Assembly: GCA_033032865.1 (NCBI GenBank)
Contig: JAWHQI010000121.1
Span: forward strand, 6,014,001 to 6,078,000
DNA length: 64,000 nt
Source: Dactylorhiza incarnata
Lineage: Eukaryota; Streptophyta; Magnoliopsida; Asparagales; Orchidaceae
Direction of reading: 5' to 3'
This document shows positions 11,654 to 23,415 of the stretch, one piece after another. The position numbers and the translations under genes are program-made. Position 1 is the first letter of the stretch. Every line of letters starts with the position of its first letter. The notes beneath the pieces are model-generated. The model was not told the origin of the DNA, made no database searches, and saw only the letters and a program-made list of their open reading frames with translations.

Positions 11654-13156
11654 TGTTGGGAATCTTGCCCACATGATTCCTGATTTGAATAAGTCACCAA
11701 GTCAAGAATACTTCACTTTGTATTTGATCACATATCTAGCTTATAAATCTCAGGATCACTAAGTACAATGTCGTCGAGAAGATATAGTATTGTCGACAAC
11801 GTATGCTTATCGTCACAATGATGAGCAAAGCAAACGCAGAGAAACTGTCAAAGTATAGTATGTCGTCGAGAAGATGGAGTATCGTCGACATCAATATAGT
11901 GGCCATATTGTCAAGAGAATACTGCGATTACGACGACAGGATAAAAGAAGGAAGGTCACAATGACACAATCAGAGATGGCATTTCGTCGAAATGTAGAAA
12001 TGCTAGTATGTCTCGTATCGTCGAAATACCAGCATTAGAGGCAGAAGCAAGGAGACTTGAAGGTTTACCAAAGCACAAGGTGTCGACAAAGGCCTGTCGT
12101 TGAGATATTATCCTTGTCGTCGTAACGATGGAAATATCATCGAGACAGATTCACATGTTGTAGACGCGCCGTCAACATTTATTTCCGCTGCCTGATTGTC
12201 AAATCAGCGTGTGCTCTCATTTAATGGAGGCATCAGGGCGTGCTCCTATGGAATGGAGGTCTGACACTTAAAGAAACTTTTTCAGAAGACCGTTGGGGAT
12301 CTCGCAGTCCTATAAAAGGGAACAGGGATGCCCTAGAAACCCTCTCCTGCGAACTTGAAAAAGAATCCCGCTGCTACGTTTCTATAGAACATTATTTTTC
12401 AGCAGAGAAGAAGAAGACCACGTAGAGAACAATCATCAAGCATTCTCTGAAGAATCGGTCATCTGATCGACTGATAAGAAGTCATTCCTCACAGGGCTAA
12501 GAGAAGAGATTGAAGAAGACCTAAGCTATCAAAGAACTGAATCAAGAACTTATTCTTCAACCTCAAGTGGTCGATCTTCATCCGGCAGAAGTAACAGTCC
12601 TTATTACTGTAATTTGTTGTAAGCCTTGCGGGCCATTCTTTAAGATCTGTTTTGAGATCTACTTATCTAGCTTGAGGGCTGGAGAGCTGTGAGGCTTGAG
12701 GGCCAGGGCAGTGCACTTGCGGGTGCGTCTTGTCGAGCTTGAGGGCTCGGGTGTAGTAGGGGCTTGCGGGCCTAGGTTGTAGGCACAGGACTTGCGGGTC
12801 TGTGTTGTTGTAGGGCTTGAGGAATTGAGTGTCGAGCTTGCGGGCTCGGGGGCAGTAGGGGCTTGAGGGCCAAGGATGTTGGACTTGCGGGTCCGTGTTG
12901 TAAGGCTTGAGGGACAGAAGTTTTGGCGGAGTTTGCCGAGCCTAGCATATTGCTGGGTAGGCGTAGAGGGACAGAGGGCTACTCAAGACACCCGGTCTTG
13001 AGGAACCTCTATAAATCGTTGTGTCATCTGCCGTTCTCTTCTGTTTGTGTGTGACACTCTTGTGCTCTGCTAGTTTATCTGAAAATCACACTAACTCGAT
13101 CGAAAAAAAGCAATATCACCTAACACCCCCTCTAGGTGATCGTTCCACTAACAACA
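11654..13156 (+). repeat. Element A 3' LTR
   Basis: Direct repeat of 4368-5875, with the same TG...CA ends, the TATA box at 12311-12317, the TCGTC words (about 11770-12140) and the CTTG(A/C)GGG array (about 12620-12915). The C-run near the end is 5 long here and 7 in the 5' LTR. Substitutions and small indels relative to the 5' LTR amount to a few percent by eye. Confidence 0.9.
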
Positions 13157-13441
13157 TAAATGCATGACCATACAAAGATGAGTCAATTTGTTAAGCTCAC
13201 TTATTTCATATAGTCTACTTAAGATCAGGAAGATGGATTGCATGATTAAGAGGGTGACACCATCCATGCCTCGAGTTCAGTCTGGATGTTAAGGACAAAA
13301 GGACTAGACTACACATTGGGCACACAAGGTTATTCATTGAGTTACCAACTCTTGTATTACTTGGGTAGGAACGATGAATTGATAGATGTCGCTCACTACT
13401 TTTAAGACTATGGTTGATACATTCTAGATCAAGTTGGAGAT

Positions 13442-14246
13442 TGTTGAAATCTTGTGATCTAGAAGTAGTCAAGGAATTAGTCTTATTTTCAATGTAATAT
13501 GAGCCTAAAGGGTCGCACATAAGAATGTGCTAAAATTGGAGTGTTTGACCGTGTTGGTTTCTGAAACCAAGTGTTGAATAGGCATATATGATATGATGTA
13601 TAGTATTTGAGGCACATAACCTGAGGTATACACCTGTATGCTAAGGGCATGTGTGCTCAAAATGGTGGGATAACAGTTGGTAGCAATTATTTACCAAAAT
13701 GCATGATTTTTGAAGGCACATGCCTGAGGCACACACCCATGTGCCAAGTGTGTGTGTGCAGTTTTTCCATTCTAGGGTCACAGGGAGTCGTGTCTACATG
13801 AACTGATGTGGATTTTGGGACACACGCCCGAGGCACGCGCCTATAATCCAAGGATGTATGCACCCCAAATTGCTTGCATGGGTACATGCCTATAAATAGG
13901 ACAACTTATCCTAAAGAACGAATGTCATTTTCAGAAGTCTTACTACCGTTAAACCACAAAGAACACATCTCTACCAAATCAAAACTAGCATTTCAAAGAA
14001 AAGAAAAGATGATTATCTTCCATCCCTAAGTTTGTTGGATGGGCTACGAATAGTTTTCATTGTTCGTGTGGATATCTCTAGATACATGGATACTTTTTGT
14101 GTTTGGACTCAGACGTCAGTTATTTTTCTCGAAATCTGATTTTGTTGCAGGTACAAACTTTATTCTTGATTTAGTGTGTCTCGCAGAGATCCTGTTGACG
14201 GTTTCACATATTTTAATTGCACATTTGATTCCCTTGAAACCCAACA
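13442..14246 (+). repeat. Element H 3' LTR
   Basis: Starts TGTTGAAATC after the purine-rich AAGTTGGAGAT and ends ACCCAACA, about 805 bp. TATAAATAGG begins at 13891. Upstream are three diverged copies of a roughly 50-bp unit rich in GGCACAYGCC and GTGTGTGC at 13609-13658, 13712-13763 and 13819-13864. There is no second LTR in the window for comparison, so the ends are inferred from TG...CA and the tract. Confidence 0.65.
13891..13898 (+). promoter_or_regulatory. TATA box of element H LTR
   Basis: TATAAATA directly after the third copy of the U3 unit, a typical position for LTR transcription start selection. Confidence 0.6.
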
Positions 14247-14687
14247 CTATTGTCATGCCAAACAAATATTCTATGACGGTGGCATTTTTATTTCCAAACT
14301 CGCCCGAGCAAAAAGCCGCGCCAAAAAATGCCTAAGTCTAAACTATATATCTCATTTGCTTACCCTACACACTTCTAACTTCCACTTTCTTTTGAGAAGT
14401 TATTTTTTCATGCATATTATGGCTTATGGCTTTGTCAACGTTCTTTTTCTATGTAAGTGTTGCTAAATATTTATGATTTTATCCAAGTGTGTTAAAATAA
14501 TCAACTCAATGAAGTTCTCACACCTCATAACCCTTTCATCATTTTTAGTATCATCAACTTCCACTACAAACTCATTATTGAAGTCAATGAGTGTTAATAC
14601 TAGGCATTCCGTAATGACTTATTTTATTTAGGAGTGTGCCAATAGAACTAAAGAGCAAAGACTTGGACTAAAACTGAACCGATTTGA
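14247..14687. other. Non-coding spacer right of element H
   Basis: AT-rich sequence without a credible gene or RNA. Short open frames at 14060-14466 straddle the LTR end and have no recognisable domain. It runs into the left border of the tandem duplication. Confidence 0.5.
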
Positions 14688-14872
14688 TAGGTTTCGACTG
14701 GTTGTTAATGGTCTTTGATTAGTTCTGAGTCTAGAAATTTTAGAACTGATTACCCAGTTTTATTCTCAATTCTTAGTAACTGAACCAAGAACTGAATTAT
14801 TGAAATTAAGTCTTAAGAAATTCAAGATTGATCCAATTCATTTATCTATTCTGAACCAAAACAAATATTATA

Positions 14873-14975
14873 CACAAACACACAGGCACACAAACAAACA
14901 TACATACAGACACACAGATAGAAACACGCGCACACACACATACATAAACAGATATAGAGATAGACACATATAGTG
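14873..14975. repeat. Compound microsatellite (CA/CATA-rich)
   Basis: ACACACAGGCACACAAAC followed by CATACATACAGACACACAG, CGCGCACACACACATAC and GATATAGAGATAGACAC. The second copy is at about 17844-17946 in the duplicate. Confidence 0.8.
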
Positions 14976-15561
14976 TAACATCCCATTTTAAACTTACCAA
15001 ATGGGGGCCTAGTCAGTTCAATTGAACCTCCTAAAAAAGCTTAGTCATGGCATAGTGGATCGGTAACTACCTTCGACTTATATTATTATTGGTTCTGAAC
15101 AACAATGACTTGATATAGATATTTGAAAAAAATCAACTGGGAATCAATCTCGGTCAATGAAAGTGCACTCGTGAGATCAATAAAAACTCAGTAACAATAA
15201 TTATGCCTTATTTCAATGTATAATGACAAAGTTGGTAAATCAGGCTGAATCGAGCTACATGACGGCCCTGGCATGACTTTCAAAGCAAATGAACTCTCAA
15301 TCGACCCCATTCAGCTGCATTTGACTCGTATGATCAATATGAGTGTGACACCTTTCATTTCGTTCAATTCTGACAAAAATGAGAAAGTTTTCTAAAATGA
15401 GTCATTTTGAGTTATGTGGTGACTCGAGAGAATAATTACAAGTAAACGGACTCAGAATTGATTTTGATTGCAATCCTTAGACTCATGAGTCTGACACAAG
15501 CACAATGATGCCCTCCACGCATTTTTCCCACACATATTTTGTGAGTTATATATTAGTAACC

Positions 15562-15671
15562 TTATCCTTGCGGTACTTGTTCGCTATCGGTCTCTCGCCC
15601 TTATTTAGCCTTGGATGGAATTTATCGCTTGATTAGGGCTGCATTCCCAAACAACCCGACTCATTGACAGC
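15562..15671 (-). pseudogene. 26S rDNA fragment (duplicate copy)
   Basis: Reverse complement of 26S rRNA at roughly 270-380 nt from its 5' end; diagnostic words are GCGGTACTTGTTCGCTATCG and GCATTCCCAAACAACCCGAC. Differences from the conserved rRNA are mostly C/G to T/A. It breaks off on the left at about 15562 into unrelated sequence. Confidence 0.85.
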
Positions 15672-17235
15672 TGACGCGATAACAGCAAGTGCACTGGTCG
15701 TACAAGTAATAAAAGTTGGGAGAGACTCCCCGAATATCATTCTCAGAGGATTGCAAGTTGGGTTGTATGATTTCTCGTTAGGAAAATAATTATAAAGATT
15801 CTAATGCAATTAATTAAAAAGAGGGTTTGATCTTGGTTTTCCAAAATTAATAACAGTGAAAGAAAATGCGTGCCTAAAGCACCGCTTCACTTCGCGGGAT
15901 GGAATGTAGGCTGCAATGTCATGCTTCGGTAATTGGGTGGACGAGAAGGCTAGCAGATGGATGATTAGTAACCAGTAGAGTGAGGGTCGTAGGCACCTCA
16001 TCACGGAACACGCAACTAGCAATTGCTAGTGCAGTGCATAGCAGAGTAGTGGAGTGGATGGTGGAATGGGGCACTCCTCGGTTCACGTAAAACACAACAG
16101 ATCTCAAAAGCATGAAATCACATTAACTAATACACAGTGTTTATGAACATCATACAAATTAACACACATACATGGAAAACTCTGAAGCAATGCGCAAGGG
16201 GAAAGAGAAAACCGAAGCTCGAAGACTTTGCTGAAGATTCTCGGCCGGAATCATATGGTTGTGAAGCCTCATTCATGCCCGGACTTAAGTTGCATCCGGG
16301 GTCCTGAGGAGCTGTCACCTTCCTCTACTTTACCCACCTTCTTCGTGGTCTAGCTCGAGCTAACTCTTGTTGGACACCTTGAATGCAGTGGAGACTTTCC
16401 GTCGATGGAGTTCTTGCGCTCGTGGATGATGGAGGAGGCCAAGGAGGAAGCTTTGGAGGAAGTTTTGCAAGGAAGCGATTGTCGGAGCTTCTCCTAAGTC
16501 GATCGGTGGTGGAGCGGCAAAATGGGCGAAATGGAGAAGAAAATGGCGGGCTCTCAAGTGATTATCGCGGGTTCTCCCTTTCTCAGCAAATTTCCTGCTT
16601 TAAATACTAAAACAGCAGAAATTAAGTCACGCACGTTCGAACGCACGACCGTGCATTGCCTGCGCGTTATTTAAAAAAAGATACTGCCTTGAGGAAGAAG
16701 CAGCAGTGCCCGTGCGTTTTACTCGCGCACGGTCGAAGCCGCCCGTGTGTAAAAACGCACGACCAAATCCAGATTGGCTAAAAACCAGGCAAAATAGGCG
16801 ATCGTGCGTTTCCTTTGCGCACGGGCAACTGCCCGTGCGTAAAAACGCACGTTCAAAGACAGAACATCATTTTGCCACCCGAAGAGCGCACACAGTCAAA
16901 GCGATCGTGCGTCAAGAAAAATGCACGATCGTGTGATTCATGCAGAAATGTAATTTGGGCAAAATTAGGATGAACCATCCACCTGCATAGACATCAATAC
17001 AGTTGGGAATACACCTCCAGCAACATTCAAACACAGAAAAAAGGTTGGGGAGCACCATGTGCTTACCCCCAACAACATGGAGCGCAAACGCACACCAAAA
17101 CGGGCCAAAATAAGGCACATAACGCGAAAGTGACTATAAGAGAAATACAAGCAATAATAGCTCGAAAAGGACGTGCACATTAGTGAAAACTAGCCCAAAT
17201 GAGTCCTTAAAAGCGTATATAAATGGGACTCATCA
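15672..17235 (-). repeat. Athila-type LTR, duplicate copy
   Basis: A 1564-bp copy of the element G LTR carried by the tandem duplication. It starts TGACGCGATAAC and ends GGGACTCATCA, and is followed on the right by the reverse complement of a polypurine tract. It is not the terminus of the intact arrangement, because the rest of G continues only from the second copy. Short open frames inside (e.g. 16383-16610) repeat in each LTR and are not genes. Confidence 0.85.
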
Positions 17236-18532
17236 CAACCCCAGACTTAATCATTTGCTCGTCCCGAGAAAATCATCCCTTATGCGGACGAAAAAATTGA
17301 TTAGCTGGCTTAACAATTGTAGAAACGGAGTATCATGCGAAGTCGCATGCTTGCGCGCATAGAAATGCAGTAGAAGAAATTGTTAATTATACAAACACTT
17401 TGTAATAATCTAAGAGCGTACATATATATTATCTCTACTTAAAAGTTGAATCACGGTGAATCGTCCGGTCTCGCGTAGGAAGAAAGTAAACTAATCGCTG
17501 AGGCTAGTATTACTCAAGATCGGTGCTCGGAACAACCTCCATTGAAATCCATCAATGTCAGTGACCATAAGCTCACCCGGTCACACTCTCTCCACGACAC
17601 TAGTTCGATTAAATGTGTGATTCAATAGGACTTTAGGATAAATACAATGGAGATAATATAGGTTTCGACTGGTTGTTAATGGTCTTTGATTAGTTCTGAG
17701 TCTAGAAATTTTAGAACTGATTACCCAGTTTTATTCTCAATTCTTAGTAACTGAACCAAGAACTGAATTATTGAAATTAAGTCTTAAGAAATTCAAGATT
17801 GATCCAATTCATTTATCTATTCTGAACCAAAACAAATATTATACACAAACACACAGGCACACACACAAACATACATACAGACACACAGATAGAAACACGC
17901 GCACACACACATACATAAACAGATATAGAGATAGACACATATAGTGTTACATCCCATCTTAAACTTACCAAATGGGGGCCTAGTCAGTTCAATTGAACCT
18001 CCTAAAAAACCTTAGTCATGGCATAGTGGATCGGTAACTACCTTCGACTTATATTATTATTGGTTCTGAACAACAATGACTTGATATAGATATTTGAAAA
18101 AAATCAACTGGGAATCAATCCCGGTCAATGACAGTGCACTCGTGAGATCAATAAAAACTCAGTAACACTAATTATGCCTTATTTCAATGTATAATGACAA
18201 AGTTGGTAAATCAGGCTGAATCGAGCTACATGACGGCCCTGGCATGACTTTCAAAGCAAATGAACTCTCAATCGACCCCATTCAGTTGCATTTGACTCAT
18301 ATGATCAATATGAGTGTGACACCTTTCATTTCATTCAATTCTGACAAAAATGAGAAAGTTGTCTGAAATGAGTCACTTTGAGTTATGTGGTGACTCGAGA
18401 GGATAATTACAAGTAAACGGACTCAGAATTGATTTTGATTGCAATCCTTAGACTCATGAGTCTGACACAAGCACAATGATGCCCTCCACGCATTTTTCCC
18501 ACGCATATTTTGTGAGTTATATATTAGTAACC

Positions 18533-18553
18533 TTATCCTTGCGGTACTTGTTC

Positions 18554-18586
<33 letters not shown>

Positions 18587-18642
18587 TGGAATTTATCGCT
18601 TGATTAGGGCTGCATTCCCAAACAACCCGACTCATTGACAGC
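18533..18642 (-). pseudogene. 26S rDNA fragment flanking element G
   Basis: Same 26S segment as 15562-15671. It ends GACTCATTGACAGC at the G LTR. The 26S homology resumes at 43927 with ATAGCACCTCGTG, so G lies inside 26S DNA and ACAGC/ATAGC is its target-site duplication. Confidence 0.88.
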
Positions 18643-20207
18643 TGACGCGATAACAGCAAGTTCACTGGTCGTACAAGTAATAAAAGTTGGGAGAGACTCC
18701 CCAAATATCATTTTCAGAGGATTGCAAGTTGGGTTGTATGATTTCTCGTTAGGAAAATAATTATAAAGATTCTTATGCAATTAATTAAAAAGTGGGTTTG
18801 ATCTTGGTTTTCCAAAATTAATAACAGTGAAAGAAAATGCGGGCCTAAAGCAGCGCTTCACTTCGCGGGATGGAATGTAGGCTGCAATGTCATGCTTCGG
18901 TAATTGGGTGGACGAGAAGGCTAGCAGATGGATGATTAGTAACCAGCAGAGTGAGGGTCGTAGGCACCTCATCACGGAACACGCAACTAGCAATTGCTAG
19001 TGCAATGCATAGCAGAGCAGTGGAGTGGATGGTGGAATGGGGCACTCCTCGGTTCAAGTAAAACACAACAGATCTCAAAAGCATGAAATCACATTAACTA
19101 ATACACAGTGTTTATGAACATCATACAAATTAACACACATACATGGAAAACTCTGAAGCAATGCGCAAGGGGAAAGAGAAAACCGAAGCTCGAAGACTTT
19201 GCTGAAGATTCTCGGCCAGAATCATATGGTTGTGAAGCCTCATCCATGCCCGGTCTTAAGTTGCATCCGGGGTCCTGAGGAGCTGTCACCTTCCTCTACT
19301 TTACCCACCTTCTTCGTGGTCTAACTCGAGCTAACTCTTGTTGGACACCTTGAATGCAGTGGAGACTTTCCGTCGATGGAGTTCTTGAGCTCGTGGATGA
19401 TGGAGGAGGCCAAGGAGGAAGCTTTGGAGGAAGTTTTGCAAGGAAGCGATTGTCGGAGCTTCTCCTAAGTCGATCGGTGGTGGAGCGGCAAAATGGGCGA
19501 AATGGAGAAGAAAATGGCGGGCTCTCAAGTGATTATCGCGGGTTCTCCCTTTCTCAGCAAATTTCCTGCTTTAAATACTAAAACAGCAGAAATTAAGTCA
19601 CGCACGTTCGAACGCACGACCGTGCATTGCCCGCACGTTATTTAACAAAAAGATACTGCCTTGAGGAAGAAGCAGCAGTGCCCGTGCGTTTTACTCGCGC
19701 ACGGTCGAAGCCGCCCGTGTGTAAAAACGCACGACCAAACCCAGATTGGCTAAAAACCAGGCAAAATAGGCGATCGTGCGTTTCCTTTGCGCACGGGCAA
19801 CTGCCCGTGCGTAAAAACGCACGTTCAAAGACAGAACATCATTTTGCCACCCGAAGAGCGCACACAGTCAAAGCGATCGTGCGTCAAGAAAAATGCACGA
19901 TCGTGTGATTCATGCAGAAATGTAATTTGGGCAAAATTAGGATGAACCATCCACCTGCATAGACATCAATACAGTTGGGAATACACCTCCAGCAACATTC
20001 AAACACAGAAAAAAGGTTGGGGAGCACCATGTGCTTACCCCCAACAACATGGAGCGCAAACGCACACCAAAACGGGCCAAAATAAGGCACATAACGCGAA
20101 AGTGACTATAAGAGAAATACAAGCAATAATAGCTCGAAAAGGACGTGCACATTAGTGAAAACTAGCCCGAATGAGTCCTTAAAAGCGTATATAAATGGGA
20201 CTCATCA
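18643..20207 (-). repeat. Element G 3' LTR
   Basis: 1565 bp, TG...CA. The plus-strand region 19600-19912 is packed with GTGCGT, ACGCACG and CGATCG words. On the minus strand the TATA-like TATTTAAAG (about 19570-19579) follows these words. Compared with the 5' LTR it shows many substitutions (several percent by eye), so G is much older than B and C. Confidence 0.88.
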
Positions 20208-22141
20208 CAACCCCAGACTTAATCATTTGTTCGTCCCGAGAAAATCATCCCTTATGCGGACGAAAAAATTGATTAGCTGGCTTAACAATTGTAGAAACGG
20301 AGTATCATGCGAAGTCGCATGATTGCGCGCATAGAAATGCAGTAGAAGAAATTGTTAATTATACAAACACTTTGTAATAATCTAAGAGCGTACATATATA
20401 TTATCTTTACTTAAAAGTTGAATCACGGTGAATCGTCCGGTCTCGCGTAGGAAGAAAGTAAACTAATCGCTGAGGCTAGTATTACTCAAGATCGGTGCTC
20501 GGAACAACCTCCATTGAAATCCATCAATGTCAGTGACCATAAGCTCACCCGGTCACACTCTCTCCACGACACTAGTTCGATTAAATGTGTGAGTCAATAG
20601 GACTTTAGGATAAATACAGGGCTTGGGATTCGGTAGGGTTTACAATGATAAACATGAAGGTTTCCTCACCTAATCCAAAAGAGCTTGCGTCAAAGAAATT
20701 TTCCAAGAACCATAATAAAAACACGAGTGCACACCACCCCCAGACTTGAACCTGAAAATATGGGTGTGTGCACCGCCTACTCCCAAAACAATTCTTAAAA
20801 AGATTTTCAATTTGGCTCTTTTCTTAACCAAGCATTTTTTTCTTTCTTTTCTTTTCTTGTTCCAATTTCTTTTTTTTCTTTTCTCATAACCTTTTTTCAG
20901 CAAATAATCCGAGGAAGCGCAAACCATAGTTTCACAAAAAAAAATTATGCATCAACACCCTCAATTAAAATTGATATAACACTAAAGCGCGGATTGGGAG
21001 TGCGACTAGGATTAGCTTGCAGGCCTTGGTGAAATATAAGTGGAGCTGAATCAAGAGACGGGGTAGGCACAAAGGGGCTAGAAAGGATAATGATAGGGTC
21101 GGAATACAAAGCTCAACCTGGCCTAAACGAAGCCCTACATCATGCTCACACATTGAACTAACTTATACCAATGCTTCGAGAGTCGCTTGGGGCAAGTTCT
21201 TAGCCACCAAGAAAGATAATTCTTCCTCCTGATTCGAGCTATAAACCCTTAACAACAGTCTACACACATTCATACGCTACCGTCGAATTCACACCGGATT
21301 CACCACTTTTGAGTAGAATAAACAATTATTACGCAAATAGAAAATTACAAAACTATAATTATAAAGAAAAATTTATTCTACACACAAATCCATGCAAGAC
21401 GCGAGTACGTGACTTGAGCACTACGAGAGTCAACATTTCACTCCGTCTTACAACCCTGAGCCAGCACAACAATTTTCCAATCCTACAAAAGAAATGGGCT
21501 AGATTCGTTATGCGCCTATGATTAAGTGCGCTCTCTAGTGGGTGTTGTGGTGTGCAATGAGACTGAAAAATAACAATGATATTGTAACTTCTAGCATGTT
21601 GTGCTTATGTGCACGTTCAAATGAGTAACGACAAACTACTCTCCCCCAGACTTAAATCTAAACATCACAGATTGCAATACTAGATTCATAAAAAGAAGTG
21701 GGAGGAGAGGTTACCCCATGCACAGAAATAAGCATACCAGAAGATTGGCGTTGAATTGGAATTAGAGCCAATATGTATCCTCCATTGAGGTCGCCCTTCC
21801 TGCAAAACAACATCTCCACAACTCGCAAAACAGCAATAGAGCTCAAGCAAAATTGGGTCGTCTCACATAAGCCCTTTTGTTTACCGTCCTTAAGGTGGAC
21901 TAAATACCTGTGTTAACATTGTAGCAATAGGGTTCAAGCAAAATTATTAGCAATTGTCCAGAATATCACAAAAATAAACACACAAGCATAGCCAAAGAAA
22001 CAGAATTAATCAAAATAGAAACCGCAGAAAAAAAAACTCGGATACTCCATCACGACTCAGCTGTAGGCTGATTTGTGATGATTCTCCCCAGCCACACAAG
22101 ATGGGAAGGAGGTGGAGGATTTAGGGTGCAAAGGATATTTA
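20208..22141 (-). other. Element G 3' internal region, non-coding
   Basis: Begins with the reverse complement of a polypurine tract (AAGTCTGGGGTTG ending at the LTR, 20208-20220). A similar CCCAGACTT string recurs at about 20742 and 21645. T- and A-rich tracts around 20820-20950. No coding motif is seen on either strand, although Athila elements often carry an env-like gene here. It ends at ATTTA, the target duplication of element B. Confidence 0.6.
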
Positions 22142-23326
22142 TGTTGAAATTATTGAAGTGGAAGTGGAGGAGGCTTTTGGACCTGGGCGGTCTGGGAAGA
22201 GACCGGGCGGTCTGGCGTGACCGCACGGTCTGGCGGTCTGAAAATGGCGATCTGTTCTATTGGTCAGCTGCGGCTTCCGGGGTTGACCGCTGGTCTGGTC
22301 CAAGGGCTGCTGGAGGAGGAGGTCGTGCGGTCTGGCTGTGGCCGCATGACGGTTGATCATCCTCAGGGTCTCGCGGTCTGTCTCTGACCGCGTGATAAGT
22401 TGTTCTCTTCAAGGACGTGCCGGTCTGGCGTGACCGCACGGGTTGGCTCTTGAATCCGGTCTGGTGGCTTTCCAGAGGGTTCTGAAGGAGTTCGCGGACT
22501 AAGTCATTCTTAGTCGCGCGGTCTCAGTTCGCGGTCTCAGGAGGAGACCAGGAGGGCGAGCTGGCTGTGTTTGCGGTCTCAGGCGAACACAGGTGGTGGG
22601 TGACTTCTAGGCGGTCTGGCGATCTCCGTGTGGAGTCGTGTTCAGACCAAGGGAGTAGCGATCTCCCGCGGTCTGGAGTGAAGTCGGCGCTCACCAAAAT
22701 GAAGCAGGAGGGTTGCAGTGATCGCGCGGGTTGACCGGTAAGGTCGCGCGATCTGATGGGTGGTGACTGGATCAGGTCTCACGCCTATAAATAGGGAGCC
22801 ACTGTAGCAGCAAAAGAAGAACACACCAAGTGTAAGCCGAGTTTGCCTAGTTCCTGCGGTCTGTGTTTATCTGACCGAGCGGTCTCTGATTGAATTCTTC
22901 CTTGTGCAGCTTCTGCGGATAGTGTGGGCGGCAGCGATCACCTCTTCCTCTGAAAGTGTTCGGGCGGTCTGCGGCTTGGAGTTGTGGTGCTGGAGTTCGG
23001 GAATCAGGAGATCGGCAAAGGAGCGGTCTGGTGCAGCGGTTTGGTGGAGTTTCGAGATCGGGAACGGTTGCGGTCTGGCAGCAGCGGTCTGGCGAGCTGC
23101 TGAGTTCGGCAAGAGACCGTGCGGTCTCAGTTATCTTCATTTTCTGTTCTTTCTCTTTGAAGTTTTGTGCTGACGAAATCATGTCTCGTCGAGCATGTCT
23201 TGCCCTGTAATTGAAGTGTTGCTATCAATAAAGATCGTTTTATTCGCCTAAGATTGTCTCTGGTTGTTTGGCTTGTATCTCTAGTTGTTATTCCTGCTTA
23301 CTCTCACAAGGTCCGGAAAATTTCAC
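22142..23326 (+). repeat. Element B 5' LTR
   Basis: 1185 bp, TGTTGAAATT...TTTCACA. It contains about eighteen copies of GCGGTCTG/GCGGTCTC and the complementary GACCGC, both before and after TATAAATA (22786-22793). Open frames of 60-111 codons inside recur identically in the 3' LTR and come from the GC-rich word array; they are not genes. Confidence 0.93.
22786..22793 (+). promoter_or_regulatory. TATA box of element B 5' LTR
   Basis: TATAAATA in CACGCCTATAAATAGGG; the same site is at 39398-39405 in the 3' LTR. Confidence 0.75.
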
Positions 23327-23338
23327 ATGGTATCAGAG
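23327..23338 (+). other. Element B primer-binding site
   Basis: TGGTATCAGAGC immediately after the LTR, complementary to the 3' end of initiator methionine tRNA. Confidence 0.9.
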
Positions 23339-23415
23339 CTAGGTTGGAGTTGAAAGAGCAGTGAATAACTTAGAGTAGCCATCGCCTTTGTGAAGAAGGA
23401 ACCAGAGGAAGAGCA

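Larger units (their letters stand above)
4368..13156 (+). mobile_element. Copia element A, complete but decayed (SIRE/Maximus-like)
   Basis: An 8.8-kb element with two LTRs of about 1.5 kb (TGTTGG...AACAACA), a primer-binding site 2 nt after the 5' LTR, gag, then protease, integrase, RT and RNase H in Ty1/copia order, an array of polypurine tracts, and the 3' LTR. It lies in the 3' untranslated part of H. The flanking 5-mers (GAACT at 4363-4367, TAAAT at 13157-13161) do not match, so no clean target-site duplication is seen. Multiple polypurine tracts and the long gag with two knuckles suggest the SIRE/Maximus lineage (inference). All coding parts contain stops. Confidence 0.9.
2427..14246 (+). 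mobile_element. Copia element H remnant, interrupted by element A
   Basis: Old copia element cut at its left end by the repeat above. Remaining parts are a broken pol at 2427-3700, 3' untranslated sequence at 3701-4367 and 13157-13441, and a 3' LTR at 13442-14246. The middle, 4368-13156, is the later insertion A. No 5' LTR, gag, protease or primer-binding site is present in the window. 3701-4367 holds no gene; it is AT-rich non-coding sequence. Confidence 0.7.
14688..17647. repeat. Tandem duplication, copy 1 (2.96 kb)
   Basis: Matches 17660-20618 along its full length with roughly 1-1.5% differences by eye. It starts at TAGGTTTCGACTGG and ends at GGATAAATACA. It contains non-coding repeat sequence, a CA-rich microsatellite, a 26S rDNA scrap (15562-15671), a complete Athila-type LTR (15672-17235) and part of the adjoining 3' internal region with its polypurine tract. 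Confidence 0.9.
17660..20618. repeat. Tandem duplication, copy 2 (2.96 kb)
   Basis: Second copy of 14688-17647, in the same orientation, separated from copy 1 by 12 bp (17648-17659, ATGGAGATAATA) found at neither outer border. This copy is continuous with the rest of element G. Confidence 0.9.

Noticed and set aside
14873..14975. Centromeric or telomeric satellite
   Set aside because: Only a short compound CA/CATA microsatellite; no long regular array and no TTTAGGG repeats.
16360..17180. Small frames repeated at 19331-20152 and partly at 42960-43871
   Set aside because: They are LTR and duplicated LTR sequence of element G; the repetition comes from the repeat, not from protein selection.
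22847..23210. Overlapping 80-111-codon frames on both strands, repeated at 39459-39822
   Set aside because: They lie in the two B LTRs and reflect the GC-rich GCGGTCTG word array; no domain, no independent conservation.
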